Source: Nostoc sp. LPT (GTDB lineage: Bacteria > Cyanobacteriota > Cyanobacteriia > Cyanobacteriales > Nostocaceae). From it: DNA of 35,864 bases. Below the pieces are notes generated by a model. It did not search any database and was not told the DNA's origin. It saw only the letters and a program-made list of their open reading frames with translations. Below are positions 9,090-15,848 of the stretch, in pieces (the first letter of the stretch is position 1; each line of letters begins with the position of its first letter). The position numbers were made by a program, and so were the translations under genes. The stretch spans positions 1 through 35,864 of the forward strand of contig NZ_JABXKF010000083.1 in assembly GCF_017115165.1 (NCBI RefSeq), written 5' to 3'.

Positions 9090-9130
9090 GAGTGGGAGAG
9101 AAACGAGCGACGCTCGTTTCTCTCCCACTC
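9090..9130. repeat. 41-bp perfect palindrome
   Basis: Bases 9090-9109 (starting GAGTGGGAGAG, ending GAGCG) are exactly complementary to 9111-9130 around a single A at 9110. It would form a very stable cruciform or RNA hairpin. It is followed by CCCTAATTTG rather than a T-tract. It may be the 3' hairpin of the carbonic anhydrase transcript, ~230 bp downstream, or a mobile palindromic element. Confidence 0.85.
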
Positions 9131-9263
9131 CCCTAATTTGATTATCATTATCTTTGGGCTGAGACTAGATGGGGAATTCACAAGAAAAAAGGGGTGTCTG
9201 ATTGAATACAGTCCCCCTTTTGGCAGAAGGTGAGAAAAGAACTACCATTACTCACCTGCCAAC

Positions 9264-9446
9264 ATGAAAAATGCCAGACTTGAAGAGTTTCGTCAAGTAG
9301 CTTACAAATATTTAGGTTTCGCCAAAGATGCCACCTTTGAATTAACAGATGCGATATTGCTGACCCGCAATGTTTATTCCTTAGCAATTTACATTTCCGT
9401 AAAGCGGCAGCGCGTCCGATGCTACTCCTGCGGATTGAACGTTTGA
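9264..9446 (+). pseudogene. N-terminal remnant of a transposase
   Basis: The first ~41 residues (EEFRQVAYKYLGFAKDATFEL, then LLTRNVYSLA) match the N-terminus of a DDE transposase family widespread in filamentous cyanobacteria. Homology stops abruptly after YSLA (~9386) and the remaining ~19 codons are unrelated; intact members run to several hundred residues. No DDE catalytic core and no convincing terminal inverted repeats were found, so this is a dead fragment. A second short frame (9395-9511, FRKAAARPMLLLRIERLNAQ...) just downstream looks protein-like but I could not assign it. I cannot name the IS family with confidence. Confidence 0.65.
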
Positions 9447-9549
9447 ATGCACAAGGTAACTTGAAAGTATATTTCAAAAATAAAGTAGTATTTTTAGATA
9501 TTTTTGTTTAATTAAAATTACGAATACAAAATAGTTAATCTTATGGACT

Positions 9550-9587
9550 TTTTTATAGAGGCAATTCATGAATTGCCTCTATAAAAA
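9550..9587. repeat. 38-bp perfect palindrome
   Basis: Nineteen bases (TTTTTATAGAGGCAATTCA) are followed immediately by their exact reverse complement, with no spacer (centre between 9568 and 9569). Both strands end in A-runs, so it is not a standard terminator in either direction. Its symmetry suggests a palindromic repeat element or protein-binding site. Confidence 0.85.
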
Positions 9588-9636
9588 TCACTAACACAGA
9601 TATTGGTACGCTTAACCTACTTATACAAACAAAAAA

Positions 9637-9794
9637 TTATTTCTTAGCAATTATCTATATTGCATGAATAATTCCAGGAATGTAACCAAACAGTGTCAAA
9701 AGTATATTAATCCAAAAGTCTATACCAAAACCTACTTGTAAAAAACTCCCAAAGACGGCAGGAAAATGGCACACAGAATCCGAACTAAATCCAT
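9637..9794 (-). pseudogene. Broken Pmp3/YqaE (UPF0057) membrane protein gene
   Basis: Encodes a two-helix proteolipid of the Pmp3/YqaE family, linked elsewhere to membrane potential and stress. A full AGGAGG Shine-Dalgarno (9800-9805) precedes ATG at 9794. Reading starts MDLVRILCAIFLPSLGVF, then the frame is lost in a run of six T (seven would restore it), giving stop after YK. In the shifted frame the family sequence resumes: LQVGFGIDFWIN, then LLTLFGYIPGIIHA, but a TAG replaces the usual Tyr before IIAKK. Two independent lesions (a 1-nt deletion and a nonsense codon) argue for a real pseudogene. The homopolymer lesion alone could be a sequencing error. Confidence 0.8.
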
Positions 9795-9935
9795 TTAAAC
9801 CTCCTGTTAATCTCAGAAAATACAGCTTGTTGGCAAACTAATTTACCACTGTTCAAGCATATTTGTACCTCTCAAAGATAACATTCCCTCTCTTAATCTA
9901 GATAGCGGTTAAGATACGGTAAACCGCACTTAAGA

Positions 9936-10280
9936 TTAGCCACCGCTAATTTTGGCTTTGTAACCTAGCTTGGTCAAAATCTCGACAATTTTCTGTTTGT
10001 GTTCGCCCTGAATTTCAATTTCGTTGTCTTTAAGTGTCCCACCTGTCCCACACTGGGTTTTCAACTGCTTCACCAAATCTGCTAAGGTTTCCGGTTTCGC
10101 TTGAAAACCGCTAACGACTGTGACGGTTTTGCCTTTGCGTCCTTTGCGGGAAGCCTGTACTTTCAGATTTTGTTGTGGGGGCAGTTCTGGAATTGGTCTT
10201 TCTGTGGCGGCGGAGTTATCGTTGCCAAATTCGCGGTAGACAAAGCTTTTGTTAGAAGATTGAGAATTGGAAGAAGCCAT
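9936..10280 (-). CDS. SUI1/eIF1-like translation factor (YciH family)
   Basis: Bacterial homologue of eukaryotic eIF1, 114 aa, thought to influence start-codon fidelity at the ribosome; its role in cyanobacteria is not well defined. A variable N-terminus (~1-45, low complexity) precedes the SUI1 domain: SRKGRKGKTVTVVSGF, the loop KTQCGTGGTLKDNEIEIQGEH and the final helix KIVEILTKLGYKAKISGG. The GTGGT glycine loop and the ending KLGYKAKISGG are diagnostic. The ureidoglycolate-lyase-like gene lies 278 bp upstream on the same strand, probably in a separate transcript. Confidence 0.93.
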   Translation of the reverse strand: MASSNSQSSNKSFVYREFGNDNSAATERPIPELPPQQNLKVQASRKGRKGKTVTVVSGFQAKPETLADLVKQLKTQCGTGGTLKDNEIEIQGEHKQKIVEILTKLGYKAKISGG

Positions 10281-10458
10281 AAAATGAATGTTTAAGAAAA
10301 TTTCAAAGGCAGTGGAAACTTCAACGCAACCATTCTGCTAGGATATCGATTTCTAGGCTAACATTAGACAATCCATACATCATAACCAAACTGACGTAAT
10401 ACTTGAACTAATTTTTCCTTCTGTTGGAAAGCCTATGAACAGAAGCTTTCACACCGCC

Positions 10459-10496
10459 AAACTGAAGCTCGATTTTCGGGCTTCTCCGGTCAGTTT
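10459..10496 (-). other. Nested hairpin between allantoin-type gene and SUI1 gene
   Basis: AAACTGA (10459-10465) pairs with TCAGTTT (10490-10496), and within it GAAGC (10464-10468) pairs with GCTTC (10480-10484), giving two mutually overlapping stems. It lies downstream of the ureidoglycolate-lyase-like gene and upstream of the SUI1 gene on the same strand. There is no T-tract; it may be a 3' end or leader structure. Confidence 0.35.
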
Positions 10497-10558
10497 TCCT
10501 CTTGCTAGTTAAATATTTTATTGATTTTTCTCTTCCTAAAGTAAAAAAGAGGGATTAC

Positions 10559-11053
10559 CTAAACCATCTCAAACTCTAATTGATGACTCTTGAGAAAATC
10601 ATGGGTGAAATGATCCACCATATTTGTATCAGCTAGTTCCAAATTATAAAAATCCACAGCTTCATGGTCAAAATGGGGACCAGCGTGCCAAGTACCCTCA
10701 TTTAGCTTGATAAAACAATTCCCTGGAATGCGGAAAGCAGCAATCTCTTCTAATGCTGGTTCATTCACATTATTATGAGGAGGACAAACTGCAATTAACC
10801 AATCCTTCCCTTCCAAAGAACCCAGACATTGAGTGCATTGTACATGGCGAGTAATTTTGCTGAACTTTCGCCCTATCTTCTCCAACCGCATAACATAAAA
10901 TCGTGGAATCCCGTTTTGCAGGTTTAACTGGGCATCTTCCCCATCGTAAGTTTTGCCATCAAGACTTGCAAAAATTACCTGTCCATAACGCCGAAAGTTT
11001 TCAGAAGTCACCCATTGTACCTGCAATTGTTGCACTGTCTTTGGTGTACTCAT
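10559..11053 (-). CDS. Ureidoglycolate lyase family protein
   Basis: 164 aa, similar to the ureidoglycolate lyase (AllA-type, PF04115) fold, which releases urea from ureidoglycolate in purine/allantoin breakdown. Supporting features are the single-domain cupin-like length, the motif GTWHAGPHF (typical of the active-site face), and the preceding RITRHVQCTQ-like and IAVCPPHNN-type strands. No other allantoin-pathway genes are nearby, so the true substrate may differ; cyanobacterial members are mostly untested. The start ATG at 11053 gives a normal N-terminus. The sigma factor gene ends 114 bp further along the plus coordinate on the same strand, i.e. upstream of this gene. Confidence 0.82.
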   Translation of the reverse strand: MSTPKTVQQLQVQWVTSENFRRYGQVIFASLDGKTYDGEDAQLNLQNGIPRFYVMRLEKIGRKFSKITRHVQCTQCLGSLEGKDWLIAVCPPHNNVNEPALEEIAAFRIPGNCFIKLNEGTWHAGPHFDHEAVDFYNLELADTNMVDHFTHDFLKSHQLEFEMV

Positions 11054-11167
11054 ATCAAATCCTTAAGAGAGATTACTTGGGTTTATTTTCCCCCAGAATA
11101 ACTGAATTTTATATAGCCATTATGGCGATCTCCTGAGTTTCAATACCCTAAATTATGAAAAATAACC

Positions 11168-12187
11168 TCAACTAGCTAGATAACTACGTACTTGTTCCTT
11201 TTGGCGTCGGAGGAGACTGAGAGCTTTTTGTTCTATCTGACGCACCCGTTCTCGACTAATACCCATGCGATCGCCAATCTGTGCTAAAGAAAGTTCATAG
11301 CCATCCGTTAGACCAAAGCGCAGGGTTAATATTTCTCGCTGCTGGGGAGACAGCTTTGCCAATAAGTCTTGTAAGTCTTGGTGGAGAGATTCTTCAACGG
11401 CATAATCTTCGGGGGAAGGGCCATCATCCTCCAATATGTCCTGCAATTCTGTATCTTGTTGTTCACCAACTCGTGCCTCTAGAGAGAAGGGTTGACGGGC
11501 TAAGTACAAACACTCTCGAACTTGGCTAGGTGTCAAAGATAAGGCAGTGGCAATTTCAGCAGTAGTAGGAACGCGACCCAACTGTTGAGATAATTCTCGC
11601 TGCACCCGTTTAATTTTGTTCAGTTTTTCAAAGACGTGGATAGGTAAACGAATTGTACGTCCTTGTTGAGCGATCGCCCGTGTAATTCCTTGACGAATCC
11701 ACCAGTAAGCATAAGTAGAAAACTTGTAACCAAGAGCGGGATCAAATTTATCCACCCCTCGTTCTAAACCTAAAGTACCTTCTTGAATTAAATCCATAAA
11801 TTCTAGGTTCCGGTGCTGGTATTTCTTTGCCACAGCTACCACTAACCGGAGATTAGCCTGAATCATTTTCTGCTTGGCCTGGTGTCCTAAATTTAGCTGT
11901 TGTTCTAGCACCTCTACACTTAACTCCACCCGCTCTGCCCATTCTTGCAGCGTGGGTTCGTGGTTTAATTTCACAGCCAATTCTTCCTTAGCAGCTAATA
12001 AATTCATCATCTGCTGCACTTGTTGGGCAAAAATAACCTCTTGTTCTCGAGTCAACAAATCTACACGCCCGATCTCTTGCAGATAACTACGCACAATATC
12101 ATCTGTAGCTCGAGGCTTTTTATCTGCGCCTAAACTTTTTTTCTTCGTTTTTTGAACTTCGGTATGTGGAGATGTTAAGTTGCTCAT
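11168..12187 (-). CDS. Group 2 sigma-70 family RNA polymerase sigma factor
   Basis: Non-essential RpoD-like sigma factor, 339 aa, directing RNA polymerase to stress- or nutrient-responsive promoters. Region 1.2 (DIVRSYLQEIGRVDLLTREQE, ~30-50), region 2 (ANLRLVVAVAKKYQHRNLEFMDLI, then KFSTYAYWWIRQGITRAI, ~120-185), region 3 (RVPTTAEIATALSL) and the region 4.2 helix-turn-helix (LSLAQIGDRMGISRERVRQIEQ, ~300-325) are all present. It lacks the long region 1.1 of the primary factor SigA, hence group 2. Which cyanobacterial paralogue (SigB, C, D or E type) it is cannot be settled by eye. An 830-bp AT-rich region lies upstream and may carry complex promoters. A GGAG sequence lies shortly before the start. 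Confidence 0.93.
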   Translation of the reverse strand: MSNLTSPHTEVQKTKKKSLGADKKPRATDDIVRSYLQEIGRVDLLTREQEVIFAQQVQQMMNLLAAKEELAVKLNHEPTLQEWAERVELSVEVLEQQLNLGHQAKQKMIQANLRLVVAVAKKYQHRNLEFMDLIQEGTLGLERGVDKFDPALGYKFSTYAYWWIRQGITRAIAQQGRTIRLPIHVFEKLNKIKRVQRELSQQLGRVPTTAEIATALSLTPSQVRECLYLARQPFSLEARVGEQQDTELQDILEDDGPSPEDYAVEESLHQDLQDLLAKLSPQQREILTLRFGLTDGYELSLAQIGDRMGISRERVRQIEQKALSLLRRQKEQVRSYLAS

Positions 12188-13504
12188 GGTTATTTGCTCC
12201 TCTGTAACCTCATCAATTTATTGGTATCAAGTCTAGATATTCAGACCCACAGCCATTTCACACTGCTAATCAATAGATATCTTGCAAAAGTGCTTAATAC
12301 CCCATCCCTTAATCTCCTTCCCGCTTGCGAGGAGGGGATACAAAACTACGCTTTGGCGGGGTGGGGTTCTTAATTTGTAATTTATGCAAGAGGTCTAATC
12401 AATTTGCAACACTGATGAATTCTGGTCTATGATACATTACAAGTTAATTGTTGGAGATAATAAACCCAAAATCAACCTACCCCTTAATAATAACATCATC
12501 ACTAGTCACAAATCAATTATCTAAAGTATCATTCGGATATCCTTTGAAGGAATTCCATTTCTTTATCATTTATTTTTGCATATTTTAAAATACAATTAAC
12601 ATTTAATTAGTTATCCGATGCGATTACTGAAAAAAGTAAAAAATACCGAGCAACGATTTCATTATCTAAGAGATAAATTATTAATATCAACTCTCAAAAT
12701 ATCACAAAAAATTCATTTATTGAAGTGTTATTAGTCTGTTATCAAGAGATGTAATATTATTAAATAAAAACTTATTAAATATAAAATATCCATTTTTGAC
12801 CTCATTTTTTTGTAATACAATCTAATCATATCAAGCCAGGTGCATAGCGGGTGATCGTTAAACATGAAAGAACTTCTCCTGCTCCCCTTCTTTAATAACA
12901 GCTTTCTTTAAGAATCTGGTCAAATACTTAGTAATTAGGCGTCTGGTGAAATTAATTATGCGGTATCCAGAACACTTGCACAGACGTAGCACTGCTACAT
13001 CTCTACATTCATTCTTACTCATATCTCTTTCCTAAGATTTAGGATCACCAAGAAGACGCAGATATCTGTGACAATCGCACTTGTGTCATAATTGCACGCA
13101 GACATCTGCACTAGATGCGGTATTATCAACTTGATTACTCCTAGAGACATTTTATGGACTAAAAGTACTAACAGTGGTAACACTAACATCAAGGATAATA
13201 CTTGGCAAGACAGCAACACCCGCGATCGCCCTAATATCCTCTTAAAGGGAAAATATTTTTGTGTAAGGGTGCTTAGTTGATTGTTATGCACAATAGCTTG
13301 AAGAACAACGTTCCCACTTTTTGGATAAGTCGGAAATAGTCTAAGACTCCTAATTAAGCAACATCTCACAGCTTTCTTGCTTACTAGTTTCAACTTTAAG
13401 TTGACACAACAGCATAGTTGTGAATTTATACAGATGATTGGCTTATTGCAAAGATTTTTGGAAAAATCGTACTATATTAAAGTTTTAATCTAACTCTTCA
13501 ACCA
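12188..13504. other. Long AT-rich region without convincing genes
   Basis: Region of about 1.3 kb upstream of the sigma factor gene. It contains a C/G-rich inverted element around 12300-12365 (TCTCCTTCCCGCTTGCGAGGAGGGGA), typical dispersed-repeat DNA, and long AT-rich stretches to about 12830. Two opposing open frames (13019-13393 minus, 13092-13280 plus) overlap each other; neither has an ATG with a Shine-Dalgarno or a recognisable domain, and both are judged chance frames. Two repeated quasi-palindromic boxes lie at 13056-13110. Confidence 0.45.
13056..13110. repeat. Two direct repeats of a quasi-palindromic box, 40 bp apart
   Basis: ACGCAGATATCTGTG (13056-13070) and ACGCAGACATCTGCA (13096-13110) match at 13 of 15 positions, and each contains an inverted repeat (CAGATATCTG; GCAGACATCTGC). 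The 40-bp period is close to four helical turns, as for cooperative operator sites. No adjacent gene with a clear start is served by them, so their role is open. Confidence 0.4.
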
Positions 13505-13934
13505 TCACCTTAGTAGATATTGATTAAGAAAAGCATTTACCTCATTGGCGCATAACCCGACATTAACTATCTTTCCTGCAATTCTTAAGAATGTCTAATC
13601 CTTTACCATTATTGCGGGGGTCTGGATCGAGTATAGATACATATATTTTATCTATCCGACGATCTTCAGCGATCGCTAAGGCACATGCAGGTGTGCGTCC
13701 ATGAAAAGAACAAGGTTCAAGAGTTACATACATTTTTAAGAAGTTGAAAGCTTGGCCTTGAATCTGTTTAAGTGCGTCAGCTTCAGCATGGTGTTTTCCT
13801 GGTGTTCGCGTGTATCCTTGAGCTACTATCTTTTGGCCATCTACGATCGCACAGCCTACTGGTGGGTTCGGTAAACATTCCGGCAAAGCTTTTCTGCTTT
13901 GAGCTAAAGCAGCCAGCATAAATATTTCATCCAT
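13505..13934 (-). pseudogene. Stand-alone RibD-like deaminase, frameshifted near C-terminus
   Basis: Zinc deaminase of the RibD N-terminal-domain type (riboflavin pathway pyrimidine deaminase) without the reductase domain. The RibD hallmark PNPPVGC and the zinc/catalytic residues HAE and PCSFHGRTPAC are intact. ATG at 13934 (MDEIFMLAAL) is preferred to the GTG ten codons earlier. The open frame ends at 13563 with ...ILKNCRKDS, but after AAGAAT one extra T shifts the frame; in the alternative frame the family sequence continues NAGKIVNVGLCANEVNAFLNQ... to TGA at 13505-13507. So a 1-nt insertion replaces the last ~25 residues. The catalytic core is untouched, so residual activity is possible. 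A sequencing error would restore an intact gene. Confidence 0.75.
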
Positions 13935-14006
13935 GTTTGAGCGTAAATTATCTAGATAAATCACACTACCAAGAATTAGCTCTCTATTGTTAAAAAAGTT
14001 CCTATA

Positions 14007-14390
14007 TCAAAATTTAGTAACGGTCACACTAATACCAGAATCCAGTTTAGGAACCTTGAGATACTCAATTGGCTCACTACTTTGAGTCTTTGTTGGCTCC
14101 TGACATTGCTTAAAAAAAGCGCCTGGGTTATTGATGAACTCAAGCGGGTTAATTTTCTGGCATCGTTGCTCCTGCACTAGCAAAGTTGATTCAGCAGTTT
14201 GTTTTGGATTATTAGTCTGTCCGATAAAATTACTCCATGTCGTGTTAATCGTGGCTGGTTCTGTCAATAAAACTCTAGCCTGATCGCGATCGCCTATTGT
14301 TATGCGAACATTCTCTTGGTTAGCATAGGCACTCTGACTGAGAGTAAGTGCGCTAATCATAATAACTAAGAAAATAGAAGAGGATTTCAT
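14007..14390 (-). CDS. Small secreted protein of unknown function
   Basis: 127 aa with a clear Sec signal peptide: MKSSS, hydrophobic core IFLVIMISALTLS, cleavage probably after AYA (~23). The mature part (~104 aa) has two cysteines (in RCQKIN and KQCQEP), could form one disulfide, and ends in a beta-rich SGISVTVTKF. No known domain is recognised. The gene sits 42 bp upstream of the RibD-like deaminase (start 13964/13934) on the same strand, so the two could share a transcript, but no functional tie is evident. A 1.46-kb structured region separates it from the divergent EPS locus. Confidence 0.65.
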   Translation of the reverse strand: MKSSSIFLVIMISALTLSQSAYANQENVRITIGDRDQARVLLTEPATINTTWSNFIGQTNNPKQTAESTLLVQEQRCQKINPLEFINNPGAFFKQCQEPTKTQSSEPIEYLKVPKLDSGISVTVTKF

Positions 14391-14700
14391 AATTCAATCT
14401 CTCAACATTTAATGTCAGTTTAATAATTACAATTGCCTAGATACAGAAACCAAGAAATAGCAGCCTAGCTTAAGTACTTTAGATTAACACAGGTAGTAAT
14501 AAATATAGCTATTCATTAAAAATGTGGTGAAATCTAGTAAAATCTGGCGGAAGTTTGCCTACCTTGAACAAGTAGCTTGAGCTATTTGTCTAGTTAATTA
14601 AGATAGGAGCTGGATTTCTTGTCATGTACTAGTCTGATGTAGACTAATTTCTTGTTCTAATCACGTTGGCATTTGATACTCTCCTCTTAGGCTACATTAA

Positions 14701-14736
14701 ATTGAAGCTGGATAGGGCTTCAGCTTCAATTTTGTG
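14701..14736 (+). terminator. Perfect 10-bp hairpin followed by TTTTG
   Basis: ATTGAAGCTG (14701-14710) pairs perfectly with CAGCTTCAAT (14721-14730) around GATAGGGCTT, and the stem is followed by TTTGTG (TTTT counting the stem's last T). This is terminator-like on the plus strand, yet no plus-strand gene precedes it, so it could end a small RNA starting after 14391. Confidence 0.5.
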
Positions 14737-14772
14737 TAAATTAATTTTGTCTTACTACTTGTCTTCTAATTA

Positions 14773-14815
14773 TTTGCGCCGACTTACTTACTTGTACTAA
14801 GTAGGTCAGCGCAAA
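14773..14815. repeat. 17-bp imperfect inverted repeat
   Basis: TTTGCGCCGACTTACTT (14773-14789) pairs with AAGTAGGTCAGCGCAAA (14799-14815); one mismatch (C/A) and one G-U wobble in RNA, 9-nt loop. It is stable and unusual in this AT-rich spacer, 43 bp beyond the preceding hairpin. Confidence 0.6.
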
Positions 14816-14980
14816 AATTTGTTGTAACAATCGGACAGGAGGGAGCAGGAAAGAGGGTTTTAGCCTAGTTTATCTTTCTTGACATACGTTTAGTTTTAGT
14901 ATGCCAATTTACTTACTAGCCGTTTATCTTTAACACGTGTTCTTATATATTACATATCTAATACAATAGATAATATATTT

Positions 14981-15238
14981 TTACGTAGATATTGAAAAGG
15001 GTATTTTGCCTCGATTAGAGAATACAACTAAGGTGATTGAAAATTTACGGGTAAATCTAAAATACTGGCGTATAAAAAACCTAAAGACAAGCACGTTGTA
15101 ATTTTCATACCTCAAGCCACATAAAAAGTCTTTCACCAGACTGGACAAATTAAACTGATTGCGAGTTATTACAGACTCAATACTCAAATCATACAATTTT
15201 ATGATTGCCAGTTCCGTATTATTACTAAAATTAACCAT
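14981..15238 (-). CDS. Doubtful hypothetical ORF
   Basis: 85-codon ATG-initiated frame. The composition is plausible for protein (IRQYFRFTRKFSITLVVFSN) but there is no Shine-Dalgarno, no domain I recognise and no supporting neighbour. It could be a decayed gene fragment. Retained only as a low-confidence candidate. Confidence 0.2.
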   Translation of the reverse strand: MVNFSNNTELAIIKLYDLSIESVITRNQFNLSSLVKDFLCGLRYENYNVLVFRFFIRQYFRFTRKFSITLVVFSNRGKIPFSIST

Positions 15239-15848
15239 TTTCAGAGTCAGAATTAATTGTTACTAAAAGTTTGGAAGCGGCTTACGTAAACATCTATCCA
15301 GTCTTTGTAGGTATCTCTTTTCACTGTACAAAGCCTATCTCTGAAGTGCTTCCATTGCTTATAGGCTGGCACAATTGTTCTATTCCTTACCCTGAAGCAA
15401 TTAACTCCTTTTGTCGTTTTAAAATCATCAAACCGACAGCGAATATATTAGTCTTTTATGTAAATTTTTTGTAAAGTTCTCGAATTGAGTGTTCTCACAT
15501 AATATGATAGTGATTGTTAGTTTACAAATCAATACTTGCATTAGTAGTAACACAAAACTAAATTAACCAAAATTAAGCCCTAAAAATGGGAGGCCACTAA
15601 ATCAGGGAGAAAATTGTGAGTTATCTTGTTTTTGCTTTGCTGTCAGGAAAATATCAATCTAAGTTAAAATTGCGCTCTGCAAAACTATTAGTTAACTTCA
15701 GATATTTAACAACTTCAGCAAAAAGGCGCTGACAATCAACAAAGAAGATTACTATTGCAAAGTAGATTACAGCGCTACTGTGGGCAAAATACTAAGAACA
15801 ATCTGCTGTAAGTAAATAATCTTTTTTATAAAAGTTTGTATATATCTT

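Larger units (their letters stand above)
14391..15848. other. 1.46-kb divergent region upstream of EPS locus
   Basis: Large, AT-rich spacer between a minus-strand secreted protein gene and the plus-strand EPS genes. It contains two strong hairpins (14701-14730 and 14773-14815), then long AT-rich stretches to the wzc-type start. A minus-strand open frame (14981-15238, 85 codons) and a plus-strand one (15271-15474, 67 codons) have no Shine-Dalgarno and no recognised family. The length suggests a long EPS leader, complex promoter or small RNA. Confidence 0.5.

Noticed and set aside
9178..9477. Minus-strand 99-codon open frame opposite the transposase relic
   Set aside because: Antisense shadow of the recognisable transposase N-terminus; no family and no ribosome-binding site.
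9550..9587. Bidirectional terminator
   Set aside because: Both strands end the stem with an A-run, not a T-run, so intrinsic termination is not expected.
10386..10450. Short minus-strand stretch reading FQQKEKLVQVLRQFGYDVWIV, loosely like the end of an SUI1 protein
   Set aside because: About 21 codons bounded by stops on both sides; similarity is weak and may be chance.
13019..13393. 124-codon minus-strand frame, and an opposing plus-strand frame at 13092-13280
   Set aside because: They overlap each other, the longer begins at TTG without a Shine-Dalgarno, and neither shows a domain.
15271..15474. 67-codon plus-strand frame upstream of the autokinase
   Set aside because: No Shine-Dalgarno, no family, and a codon pattern not distinguishable from the AT-rich spacer.
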